Part shown: positions 51,401-62,893 of the stretch, piece after piece
How the letters are laid out: each line of letters starts with the position of its first letter
Numbering within the stretch: position 1 is the stretch's first letter
Source of the DNA: Ciona savignyi
Taxonomy: Eukaryota > Chordata > Ascidiacea > Phlebobranchia > Cionidae
Length of the DNA stretch: 64,000 nucleotides
NCBI GenBank assembly: GCA_000149265.1
Contig: CH003204.1
Coordinates: forward strand, 209,535-273,534
Reading direction: 5' to 3'
Translations under genes and position numbers: made by a program
The notes under the pieces: model-generated
Seen by the model: the letters and a program-made list of their open reading frames with translations, nothing else
Databases searched by the model: none
Told to the model about the DNA's origin: nothing

Positions 51401-52641
51401 ACGCTTACGCTAAACTAGTTGCACTAGAAATAACGAACATGTCACCGCTGCGTTATTCTTAATCTACTAGCTTTAATGTAGCTTATGTTTTAATTTTCAT
51501 TTTTAACACGCAAGTGCTAAACATTTTACTACTGGGGGGCAAAGAGTAGACCCGACTATTAATTGCAGCAAACAATAAAATAACTCGGTTAGGAGGTATG
51601 ACCGAATGGTTAATGCGACCGATACATATACCGACTCCTACAAAAACATGGTCTTAGTAACGAGCTCGAAATGGGTTTAAATCTAAGCCCAGTAAAGAAG
51701 AAAATGAAGAAAAAGGGCACAGTAAAATCAAATTGTGTTTCCTTTGGAATCGAAGGGAAACCCCTAATAAATACTTGACTTTGATACGGTGGGTTACCGA
51801 ATGGTGAGCGCGACCGATACATATGCACGTATATATATATACAAGCAAAAAATGGTCTTAGAGACGAACCCATCATGGGATCAAAACTTGGCCCGTTAAT
51901 ACTTTAACATCTTAATTTATTTGGGAAAATATAAGTCAACGAAACAGCATGGCGTATTGGACCACCCAGCCGCACTACCGACACAACCAAATTTTGTGCA
52001 ATATCCAATGGCCTTGAAATTATTGATTCTTCTAATGTGATTTTATATTAAGCAATCTGGTCACAGCATGCGCTTTTAAAACCAGAAGCACGTGCACAAT
52101 ACGTTTAATTTCACAGAACTCGGCTTTGATTCGGGGATCATATACTGGCTTCCTCGCTTGGCACCATTTTGTATTGGGTCTGTGTATATAAATAAGTCAG
52201 TAGCGTTAACGGTTCGGCAAAAAATTAAACCTTTTTTTCAGGTTTCGAGTAACAACTCCAAGCGGGCGCAGTTACTCGGGTACGAGTCGGACGAAAGTAG
52301 ATCTTTCGAGCTCTGACGAAGAGGTTTTCGTCGAGAAAGGTTCTTGTTTGCCGACTTCCAACTGCGGCAAGGGAGACGACCAAAGACGACACCTCAATGT
52401 CAACAACAGGGTTTCCGACTTCTTTCGGCACAAGCCTAAACGCTCTGAACGCTCTGAACACTCACACTGTCACGATCAGCACAGTTTAGATTCCAGTTAT
52501 TTTTCGAAACCAAGTAACCGGAATTCCGGCTTTTCCGTCAATAGTTTTATGGAGGACACTGCTCTTAGAGACTTTGGCGGGGGGGACCACCCGCAATGCC
52601 ATGACATAACCGTAACTTCACGCTTTCTGCAGCCCACTTAA
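48411..52641 (+). CDS. Unrecognised two-span membrane protein
   Basis: Six exons in consistent phase: 48411-48571, 48629-48697, 48762-48879, 48953-49078, 50364-50497, 52242-52641, giving 335 residues. The N-terminal region has no signal peptide. Two hydrophobic spans, VCTIILAAVAVTTGLVFLLI + DLLVL (exon 3) and GFVVIGAGVLVGIIGLLWL (exon 4), are separated by only a few residues (NQTISIR), so both termini are probably cytosolic. The C-terminal half is Ser/His/Lys/Arg-rich and looks disordered: DLSSSDEEVF, KPKRSERSEHSHCHDQHS. The overall plan, a tight hairpin plus long Ser-rich tail, recalls TMEM200-type proteins, but I see no convincing sequence match. An optional exon (51024-51075) is discussed among the findings. 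Confidence 0.78.
49685..49888. mobile_element. TIR MITE, GGAGGGAAAG family
   Basis: Left arm ACTAAAATAAGGGAAAACGG through GGAGGGATACTGCAG; right arm GTTTTAGCAGTTTCCCTCC through GCTTTCCCTCCCTTTAG. It lies in an intron of the two-span gene. Confidence 0.78.
49978..50150 (+). mobile_element. SINE-1 remnant
   Basis: Forward remnant: GGCTGTGTCCTTTGGGCAAGACACTT, ACATTACAGTAACTCCGTTACC, GGACCATTGCCCGAGTTAAA and CACGCGGATGAACACG. Confidence 0.6.
51589..51900 (+). mobile_element. Two SINE-2 copies
   Basis: First unit about 51589-51706 (TATGACCGAATGGTTAATGCGACC), second about 51786-51900 (GTTACCGAATGGTGAGCGCGACC, ATGGGATCAAAACTTGGCCCG). They are about 190 bp apart in the same orientation. Confidence 0.75.
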
Positions 52642-52748
52642 TCGCAATCGACAAGATTTCTGATGTTTTCGTTTAAATTTTTTTTCAAATGATTAAATAT
52701 AATTGAAATCACAACGAGTAGTTATATTTCTTCACCATAAAAAATTTA

Positions 52749-52754
52749 AATAAA
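52749..52754 (+). terminator. Candidate poly(A) signal, two-span gene
   Basis: AATAAA 108 bases downstream of the stop codon at 52639-52641. Confidence 0.5.
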
Positions 52755-54061
52755 AAAAATGCGTTAAACTCACTTTTAAATTTAACGACTAGATTGATTA
52801 AGCAATAAAACTACATTTTTGCTCATTGTGGGAAAGATATTGCGGCGTCAACAACAAAGTATTAAAAAAACGAGGTTTTATAGCCAAAATCCAGTCTTAA
52901 CTGAGATCCTAGGTTTGACCGTGAGAATTGTTATCGCGACCGATTCATATACAGATTTCTATATAAAAACAGGAATACTGACGAGACCATAATACTTCAA
53001 AATGTATAAAAACGACTTTAATTAAGTAATTATAATTTTGGGGGCTGATAGCATCTAACCCATAAAAACTGGATATTTCTCCTTGTTATATGTTTAATTT
53101 ATAGTTTACTAGGAACGTTTAAAAACGTTAATAGAACATGCACTTAAAATATGGGAAACAGGAATCAGGGAAAACGATACTCGTTAGAATGTCATGGCAT
53201 TTCAAACAATTTTCAGATTATATTTAAAATTAGAGCATAGTCCCATTTCACGAATTAGGTTAGAATTAGATTACCGTCAGTTCGCTCTAATTAGACAATT
53301 AGAATTATCTAGTTGTCCAAATCTGCATAAGTTAACTGCTGGGTAGTATTATTTGTTTAATTAGTATTATTTTAACATCGGTTCAGCAGATTTTAGTCAT
53401 GATTACACATTGATAAAGATTTCCGGAAATGGGAAAATTTAAAGATTTTCTCTGTGATAACTCGACTCCGACGTTTTCCCATTTACTAAAATCGCGTTAA
53501 AACACCGTTGAGATAAAATCACGTTAAACACCGCTGTTTGCAAAACCACATTTAGACTCTATACGTTATGTTTCTTTAAGCAGAATCATATTATGGTGAG
53601 TTCCATCAATGTTTTTAAACAAAATCTGTAGAAAACATATCAAGGCCACATTTTAAACTTAAATAAATATTAAGATTTGTAAAATACGTGTAGCTTTAAA
53701 ACAGACTGTATCCAGTTATTTAGGTGGAATCGGTTATAGCGATTTAGCGGTAAATGGTGAAAGATAGGTGTGTCGCTCCGGTAATTTGTTGTGTTCGTTT
53801 TGAAATTTTTCTTTTAATATGTCATTGGTTTGAAGTAAATTGGCCATTTAAATTCTAAGATAGCCACCATTAGGAAATATCGGCGCGGCAACTGCCAAAA
53901 ACAATACGAATTTTAAAGAATTTTGGTCTGCAACGAATTTCTCACGGCTACAAACATAAATATTACTGGGGATTTTTTTTATTTGGATGGATATGTTTTT
54001 TTAAACAGTGCGGAAAGTATCTTAACCGTAGTGAGGATAGAATCAGTCATATCTCATAGGA

Positions 54062-54358
54062 CCGACAGCTTAGTCTAATAGTTTAGTGCGTCGCCTTTCA
54101 ACCTAAGGGTTGCTGGTTCGAAAGTGGTCGCTAGCTTGTCGGTTGTGTCCTAGGGTAATGCACTTAACAGACACTTCCTGAACCCAGCGGATTATAATTG
54201 GTTCTACTAAATTGAATTAACGTTTGAATCATACACAACACACTGCAATAGCTTCGGTAACCCGACGATGCGCGTGAGGTGATCTGACGATTGCCCGTGT
54301 GTTAACCTCCTTGGTTTTCCCACTTACGGGAATAAACATGAATATTCTATTCTATCCT
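54062..54358 (+). mobile_element. SINE-1 copy, full length
   Basis: Forward copy from CCGACAGCTTAGTCTAATAG to TGAATATTCTATTCTATCCT with all family blocks. Confidence 0.88.
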
Positions 54359-54399
54359 GGGACCGACGTTTGGCAATGAATTAGATAATAGAATCTGGC

Positions 54400-54568
54400 G
54401 CTTGCAGACAGCTGAAAAGGTTGCGGATTTGAAACCAGCCGCTGTCGAGTCAATTGTGGAAAAACACTTAACGACATCGCTTGAATTCACTGGATTAATG
54501 GGTTTTACAAATATTTAAAAAGCTTCTTAATCATACTCAACACCCTACTATATTTGCAGGTTACCGAG
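54400..54568 (+). mobile_element. SINE-1 remnant
   Basis: Forward remnant immediately after the full copy: ACAGCTGAAAAGGTTGCGGATTTGAAACC, ACTGGATTAATGGGTTTTAC, CTTAATCATACTCAACACCCTAC. Confidence 0.65.
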
Positions 54569-55087
54569 CAAAATATAATTATCCAACCCTAAATCATGAA
54601 AATATGGTTGGAATATTAAAAAGGTTAAAGTTGTTTATTGTATGTGTGATCCCAACAAAAGTCAAATTAAAGGCAGTCAACCCTTGCCATCAAAAAGGCG
54701 CCTAGTTACAAGGTGTAGTTCTTCACCTATTTTTACCAACCTGTGTTTCGAAGACTAGCCGAATACGTTACGTAGCCTTTCTTTGTTTTCATTAGTTTTT
54801 TTATATACAGACGTATATATTCTTTCCGAAAATATGGATATCAAGTTTAGATTAGTAACTAGAGAGTGTCAACCACGTGTTTAACCACCACTATTTGTAA
54901 AACACATGTTGTATGCCATATATTTATGCTACAGGGTCCCTAACCACATTTTGTATTTTATACACTGAATATGTACTTTGTTTCTGCAAGCATAAACGCA
55001 TGGGTCCCATAGTTATCAGACCAAACTTCTTTTCCATGTGTAGTTGAAAAAAGAATAAACGTCTTAAATATACGAACATTGAACCAC

Positions 55088-56203
55088 TAGGGATGCACAA
55101 TATAGGATAGTTTGGTATTCTAGAATATTCTAGAATAATATATTTCGAATCTAGAATTTCGAATCCTATTCTAGAATGTTTTACCATGTATTTAAATTTG
55201 TTATGCTGTGAATATATTTTCTCATTTATAGTGAATTAGCCATATGCTTTTTAACTGTAATGAGAGCAATTTACGTAGTCAAACAATATTTTACCATTAC
55301 ATATTTTTTTAATCATATGTATCATCTCTAAACACTATCTGCCATGAGGGAGGATAATAGTCTAGTAGGTTTTTATTGCAATAATTGGCTGAGAAAAATG
55401 CTCCCAAACACTAGACACTTTTTATTTTCCCAGTTTGGTATCAAGACTAGCTGTTATTGCCCTTGCACAATTAAACATTAATTTACTATTTAACACAGTT
55501 ATACCTAGGTAAAAGTATAATAAATTAATCACTGCAAAATCACCTAACTAAATAATTGAACACATAGGATATCATTCGTGTGTGTTAATTGAAAACATAG
55601 TTGTTTAAGTGAAATATATATTGCAAATACTAAAGTGTTTAGTCTGTAAATAACTCTTTCGCCTTTGGAATAATTGCGTCATATTTAAAGGTGCGATAAA
55701 CCACGTGATTACAGCGTGGTAAACGTGACCTACTTTCTTTGTGCGTGCGTTCGTTTTAAGCGCGTCTGTCCACGATGCACGTGTATGGGACAACTGATAA
55801 GATAATGTTGTTGTGCTTTGATGCACGTTGTATTTCCGAGCTACCGCTTTAGAAAATGTTCTGACGCTTTTGCACGATAGATGCACTTTCGGTATGGAGA
55901 AACGCATTACGGGTATTACATACGAATGAAGAAGCCATTTTACAATGTTGAGATTACGAATTTACTTCAATGACGATTCACCAAAAGTTTCTTATCATAG
56001 TTATCCAATGTCGCATGCTTGCTGAAACGATTTGCTGACGTCTGCATAATCGGCAGCACGCGTGTTCTTGCGCGATGGATCGCAGCCAATATTTTACGTT
56101 TTTAATTTCGAATCCTAACTATTCTTATTAAATTGCTTGTAAAGATTCGAATCCCTAGAGATTCGAATCTCAAAGATTCGAAATTCTATATTGTGCATCC
56201 CTA
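55088..56203. mobile_element. hAT-type transposon, 1116 bp, with perfect 8-bp target duplication
   Basis: Ends TAGGGATGCACAATATAG and CTATATTGTGCATCCCTA are perfect inverted repeats, flanked by TGAACCAC on both sides (55080-55087 and 56204-56211). Subterminal regions are packed with TTCGAAT/ATTCTAGAAT palindromic motifs. No hAT transposase (dimerisation) domain is visible in any frame, so it is probably a deleted, non-autonomous element. Confidence 0.9.
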
Positions 56204-56249
56204 TGAACCACAAATGTTTTAAATTAAAGCTTCTTTTCAAGCGTGGTGG

Positions 56250-57580
56250 TAAAATAAAGCTACATTTTCAAAATACTCCGATTTCAAGGTTTTTGGGAAT
56301 TCCCCTGGGTTTAGTAGATAAGTTTCTGTTTTACATATGTGGGTCATGTTATGTAACAATTCTTAAAGTTTTATTCCGATTTGTCGACTCCTTGTTGGAT
56401 ATGTCAATGCGAAATGGCAGGTCTGTCACAATCATAATTCAAGAACGTATTTTCGTTTTTAAGGGAATTACCCTAACTAAATGTTTTTTTTCTTTCAATA
56501 AATTGACTCAGAGTGTTATATGGTCTAATATTTCACCAAATCTTATCAAAATTAAAACAGCCGTTCAAACGATATGCCCCAAAATAATAATTTATTAGAA
56601 AAAACGTTTTGGTTTTTAACGTCTCAGGGGAATTCCCCTGGATTCATTACCCAAAATTATAGTTTCTGCATATTTAGACCATGTACTCTTACAAATGTCA
56701 AAAGTCGTTCAAGGGCTATGCCCAAAAAAGCTAAAAAAATTGAAAATATACCGTTTTGGTTTTTTACCCCCCCTGGGGATTCCCCCTAGGTATATTACCC
56801 AAAATTTTGGTTTCTGCTCATCTAGACCATGTTTTCTAACAAATGACAAAGTTTCATTGCGATTCCATTATTCTTTCTAGTAGATGTCGGAGCCACAATT
56901 CATGCCTGTCACAATCTTGATTTAGAAACATATATTCATATTTAGGGTATTTCCCTAGGTTAATATTTTGTTTCTTCTAATTGGTAACGCAGTGGCTAAC
57001 GCGGTATTATTTTACCAAATCTGATTAAAATTAGAGCAGCCGTTCATGCGCTATGCCCAAAAAAGCTAAAAAAATTTAAAAAAATACCGTTTTGGTTTTT
57101 CACCTCCCAGGGGAATTCCCCTAATTATATTACCCAAACTTTTGGTTTCTGCTCATCTAGACCATGTGGTTTAACAAATGAAAAAGTTTCATTGCGATTC
57201 CATTATTCCTTCTGGTAGATGTCGGAGCCACAATTCATGCCTGTCACAATCTTGATTTAGAAACATATCTTCATATTTAGGGTATTTTCCTAGGTTAATA
57301 TTTTGTTTCTTCCAATTGGTAACGCAGTGGCTAACACGCTACTATTTTACCAAATCTGATCAAAATTGGAGCAACCGTTCACGCGCTATGCCCAAAAAAG
57401 CTAAAATTTTTGAAAAAAATACCGTTTTGGTTTTTCACCTCCCAGGGGAATTCCCCTAATTATATTACCTAAAATTTTGGTTTCTGCTCATCTAGACTAT
57501 GTGATCTAACAAATGACAAAGTTTCATTGCGATTCCATTATCCCTTCTGGTAGATGTCGGAGCCACAAGCCATGCCTGTC
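56250..57580 (+). repeat. 335-bp tandem repeat array, about four to five units
   Basis: The phrase TTTCTGCTCATCTAGA occurs at 56811, 57146 and 57481, exactly 335 bases apart. Shared units include CGCTATGCCCAAAAAAGCTA, CCAGGGGAATTCCCC and GATGTCGGAGCCACAA. A shortened unit (about 148 bp) precedes at 56663 and a more diverged unit lies at 56250-56590. It starts right beside the hAT element. Confidence 0.88.
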
Positions 57581-58337
57581 TAAAAATAGAGGTGACTAAC
57601 AGGTGGTAGACCCTATCTAACTAACCTACTTATATATTTGCCTCATAGTTAAAATGCTTAAAAATTCTATGCCGTTAAATAATAATTACAGCGGGAAAGT
57701 AAGCACTTTAACCTAAGTCGACAGGTTAGATTTTTATTTACATATATTTTATAACTATCTTTTTAATCAATTACAGAATTTAACATATATTTAAAGCAGT
57801 ATAGCCTTTATTATATACGTTATCAGTTTTTACATGATTTTTCATATTTGGTTTTCAAAATTTATACTTTTCCAACCACTGGTTTATAACTACTGTATAT
57901 ACTGTCATACGTCATAGATGTTCAAAACGTACCCTAGCGACTCTGGTTTAAGTGCTCACAGTTGTACTTGAACAATGTACAAACGGCAGGCTGTTACAGT
58001 TAAGTACAGGCGTGGCACAGAAAGGTTGTATTTTGTTTCATTTAAAAGCAATGGCGAAGCAGTTTCGTTCTAACGTATTGACTTACTATTTTTGTTTTGA
58101 CGGAAATGAACACAATATTGTCAAGGTATTACAAATGTAATTATTTCCGGTTTGTAATTTAATAACACAAACCTTTCTGAAAATTTATCCCGTTAACAGT
58201 TTCTTTTAAAATTTGTTAGACGAAATAGTAGAGTAGTAGTTTACGTCTGTATTAATTTGGACGTCTCGTGGAACAAAGTTTTATTCCACAAGTTCTACCA
58301 CTCTAAAAACGAGGAGGTAGCCTTATTGGTTTGAAAA

Positions 58338-61300
58338 ATGTCTGCAGTCAATGCTTCAATTGGTAAGTAATTTTTAGTATGGGTGGCGCATGTATGAATT
58401 TTGGCATGACAAACGCATTATTTATTGTGTAAATCGAATATTATTTTCATAAAGGGTACTAGATTGTTCGTACCTGTACCATTCCTGTATTTCTCATAAG
58501 ATTAAACACTAAATCAAACTGGATACAACTAGTTAGCAATTAGTGAAATTAATATTTTGTCTCATTAGGCCTATGTATTTAGTCCTATCCTATTCATATA
58601 CCAGTTTTAAAAGCATTACAACTGTTTTTGGCCTAATTTTTCCTGATATGTCCAGCATTTCGGTATCAATCAGAGATCTGGTCCAAATATTTATTAGAGT
58701 CCTGAATCATCTTTTACTATTAATGTAGATATGGATGGGGGCTATTCCGAATGGGAATTCGAGAAGACCCTAGACAGCAATGAAGTATCCCAATGGTTGA
58801 CCTCAAATATGAGAATTGGTCTTGGCTTTTCCGCCATTTATGTGATGGGTGTGTTCGCAGGGAAAAAGTACATGGAGGACAAGCCAAAGTAGGTTTTGGA
58901 ATGAATTCAACCACCCAAGTATGGTACCTCTAATAACTACATGATCGCTTTGACTGCTTGGATCGCCTACTACACTTCGTAATTACAACAGCCTCGGAGA
59001 AAACTAAAAAGATAATAATGTTAGGGTTAGGGTTAAGTTATCTTTGCAGTTGAGACTACTGTTTGGAGCAGGATAGGAATTAGTTTTCATGTCAATCCGA
59101 ACGCTCCAAGCGATTCTGTAGTAATTAGAGGTACCCACTCATATACTATTTTTTTGTTCTTTTTAGATTCAACCTGCTATTTTTATGTGCTATTTTTTTG
59201 TTCATTTTAGTTTTTGTTAATTTTAGGTTCAACCTACGAACCCCAATGCTGGTATGGTCGCTTCTGCTCGCAGTGTTCAGTATTTTTGGGGCGATTAGAA
59301 CAGCTTCCGTGATGTTCGAGGTTATCGTGGAAGAGGGAATGCGTGGGCTGATTTGTGGCCCTCGATTGTACCAAGGACCCATCACTAGATTCTGGGGTCC
59401 TGTTTTCGTATTCAGCAAAGTACTTGAATACAGTAAGTGCGTTTTTCGAACCTGAGTAACGTCAATTTTTTTTGAAATGAAAACTGACACTGTTTAATTG
59501 TAGCCAGTATAAAACAAGCCACAATTAATGAAATAGGTAGCTTTTTTAAGATAAGATATAATTTTGCTACCACAAGTTTGTTCTGCTGCCATTTACACCC
59601 AAAAAGGGTGTTCACTGGGTTAAAATCCTCAAGCAAGTATAGTTTATTTTGTATATTGCCGACCCTGAAATTAATGCTTATGTTAAGTCATGCAAATAGA
59701 AAGATTCGTTTAAGCACATTACCGCTAAACATCATTTTGTTCCCACCTGCGCCTACTAAAACAAAAATTTAACCCATTTCAGTGGATACAATGTTCATAA
59801 TACTGCGAAAGCAAAGGTTGATCTTTTTGCATTGGTATCACCATTTAACAGTCTCACTGTTTGCTTGGTGGTCTTTTGGGGCTCAATTTGCCGGTAAGTT
59901 TATTGTTTTTAACCAAATGTTTTTTTGAAGGAATATTGCCTAATTTAACAAAATTGTACCATTGTCGCCTAATTTTTCCAAAAAGTGTATTTTTTAACCA
60001 AGTTATATTTCTTCCAAAGCGTGTTGGTTTGATTTAATTTAATTGTTTCAATGTTACATTCGGTGGCCTTTAACTAGACTGAATTTATCTTTATATTTTT
60101 TCATTACAAGTATGTAGCAAATTATTCAATAATATGTGGTTTTATAGAAATATTTGAAAATATAGTTGTAAAAACAACAGATTCAAGGACATGGCAAAAA
60201 AATGTACCTGTTTTTATGACGAGGCTCTTTCATGTGTTGTGTATTCAGGTGGGGGAGTGTTCATGACCGTGAACTTTATCGTCCATGCGATGATGTATAC
60301 GTACTACGCTGTTCGAGCCGCTGGAATTCGCGTGCCGCGCCCTATTGCTGTGACCATAACCGCTTCTCAGGTGAGAACATCTATGAACCGCGTGGATTGA
60401 TCTAATTCAAGCAACTGAACCTTAGACTCTCGCCCGATAGTTTTAGTACATAGGTCATGTTTACCCAAGTGCAATACAAACATATAAAACTCACTTTATT
60501 AATGACAACGCTAAAACGTTGCTTTGTCTGGCCCAGGTGACCTCGCCTTAGGGTCGTGTCTGCATACACTACCCATGCCAGCATACAGGCAGACAGGTCC
60601 TTTATTGTTATAATAACCATGACCTCGCTAGCTTATAAGAGACCAACACGTTTTTGTCAATGCACAAGGTTGTCTGTGAACCCAGCCTTGAATTTAACCT
60701 TCAAGTTAGTTTTATGCCAAGCATTCACCCTAACCTCGGCCTTCTCTCTTCCTTGTTATGTAATGAACACCTCAGCTTGTTTAAACTTATTAATACCACA
60801 TACTTTGCTGTGTTAGAACCATTGTCCCTGACCTATATCCCATTAAACAAGCATTTCGAAATGTATTTCCATCGACACTGGAATAGCTCTCATTTTACAG
60901 ATTTCAAGTTATCTTTTATCTCTCTTACAGTTACAGTGTTACAGACCATACATATGTTTATCTTTTTCATGCATCATACTTAGTTGATACATTTTCATAC
61001 ATATGTGTTTTGTTGGACTTGCCAATTTAATACTTTATTAATTTTTTAATACTTGTTTATTATCAATGTTTGGTCCAAGTGTAAGTTTAATTCAATATTT
61101 ATTATATTATCCGTCTAATTTTACTTTAATGTTTATTATTATCCTTTTAATTTAATTTTTATTATTCATTCAATTTTAATGCAATGTTTATTATTATCCG
61201 TTCAAGCTTAATATTTATTATATTATCCATTTCATAATATTTATTCCATTTCATATTTATAAACGAAAAATATGGATATTTATATATCCATATTATTCGT

Positions 61301-62893
61301 TTAATTTTAATTTAATTATTATTATATTATCCATTTGTATCATAGATCATACAAATGTTCATTGGTTGCTGGACTGTATATTCAGTAAACAGCTGGAGAT
61401 TCGACGGTGACTGCAAATCTTGCCTTGAGCATGTTTTCTATGGGAGCGTAATGTACGGCTCCTACCTTATCCTGTTTATGCATTTCTTCTACACAACCTA
61501 CTTACACCCGCCAACCAGAAAACAGGTATAGTGTTGTGTCTAGTGTGTAGAACAGTTCTCCACAACCAGTGTGCTGCAAGAAATTGCTAGGTGTTCAATG
61601 GGAAAATAATTTTTTAAACTCGTTTTTTACTTTATAAAAAGGGCTTTAGTTTTTGCAAAAATAAATATTACAGCTATCAGACACTTCGCTATTATAATAT
61701 CAAATGTATATAGCTTGTAAGAAGACCTCCCATTGTTTTTACTGCAATGTGCAGTAAAAATTAAGTTACTGAATGTGTCTTGAATACAAAGCATTTCCAA
61801 AGCCCTGGTGTAGAGTGTAGTTTATAAACTAACTACTGTACTTTTGCGGTTTTATCCGGTCTCCTTGACTTTAATTAGTTATGTCATTCTTCTTTAATGT
61901 AATGAAGGAGTGAAAAACTTACCTAAACTTATACTGCGCAACAAGAAAATTATCTTTCTTTAATATTAAGAAAACACGAAATTTTTAAGAAAACACATTT
62001 TTTCTGTTTATTTTAAATTTGTGTTTTCTCCAGTTTTTAGCTTTATAAATAATGTAAGCCTTGTAGTATAAGTGCCACTGTTGGGCCAACCACATAACGC
62101 CGACAACACATTATTCACAAAATGCTCTCAAAACAAATACGACATTACTCGATATTGCGGTATTTTTCTCACATTGGTGCATGGTATGTGAAGTAAAAAT
62201 AATGTTCAGTGTTTTGTTACCAGGATAATGTATATGTTATTTCATCTGTATATTAATGACCAAGCATAAATTCAGTATGTTTACCGGTGAAAATGGATAA
62301 ATATAAATATTTCATAGAGCTATGATGTTTTAAAGTTTACTTGCCAAGTTCATAAGTGTAATAATTTTGTCCTAAGTGTTTTTGGGTGTCGCTTTATAGA
62401 AGCTGCAATTCATTATTTCTGGAGATCTATTCTTATTACAGGAATTTAGACAAAACGCACGACATTCGATGCTTATCAATAGAATCTATATAATACGATA
62501 TTTCTGGTCTAGGAAATAAAAATTTAATTATAATATTGATAGGTTTATATATCATGTCTACAATGCGTTTGCCTTTTAGTCGATATTGACATCGAGTCGG
62601 GTGTTATCACACAAGCATCGAATGTCGTGCAGTTTGTCGGAATGCCTGTAATGAGATTAATTTTTTTATTTTGTAGACCATAAATACTCTATTATACCCT
62701 GTCCGAAGTGCAGTTATAATAAAAAATTATAGTCAAAAAATTATATAGGTTATATATTTCCACCTTGTAATTGTATGTGCTTGTGCAGGACTCAAAACCA
62801 GCGACGGAAACACCAATTGTAACCGAACCAGAATATGTCCATCTTACAACAGAAGGCTTCAATCTACGTGAAAGAAAGCCAAGACAACCCTAG
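58338..62893 (+). CDS. Elovl6: ELOVL6-like very-long-chain fatty acid elongase
   Basis: ELO-family enzyme of the ER membrane, catalysing condensation of malonyl-CoA with acyl-CoA; ELOVL6-type members extend C16 to C18. Seven exons: 58338-58362, 58729-58888, 59227-59432, 59783-59893, 60249-60370, 61346-61525, 62789-62893, all in phase, 302 residues (family about 265-315). Hallmarks: the catalytic HWYHH histidine box at 147-151 in [31 protein letters not shown] before it, and [19 protein letters not shown] after it. [24 protein letters not shown] and GCWTVYS are ELOVL3/6-group features. The C-terminus ends KPRQP without a classical KKXX signal. Exon 3 could start 60 bases upstream at 59167, in frame. 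Sure of elongase; ELOVL6 rather than ELOVL3 is likely but not proven. Confidence 0.95.
61060..61330 (+). repeat. AT-rich degenerate repeats
   Basis: Irregular repeats of TTTATTATATTATCCATTTAATTTTAAT-like units in the elongase intron before the exon at 61346. Confidence 0.7.

Larger units (their letters stand above)
52642..58337. other. Intergenic repeat zone upstream of the elongase gene
   Basis: No supported gene in 5.7 kb. Contents: a degenerate SINE-2 near 52910-52990, SINE-1 copies (54062-54358, 54400-54568), a hAT-type element (55088-56203) and a 335-bp tandem array (56250-57580). Confidence 0.6.

Noticed and set aside
55605..55907. 100-codon minus-strand ORF inside the hAT element as a transposase
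   Set aside because: No hAT catalytic or dimerisation motifs are visible and it is too short.
56191..56598. 135-codon ORF beside the hAT element
   Set aside because: It starts in the hAT terminus and runs through a diverged unit of the 335-bp array; the other units do not keep the frame.
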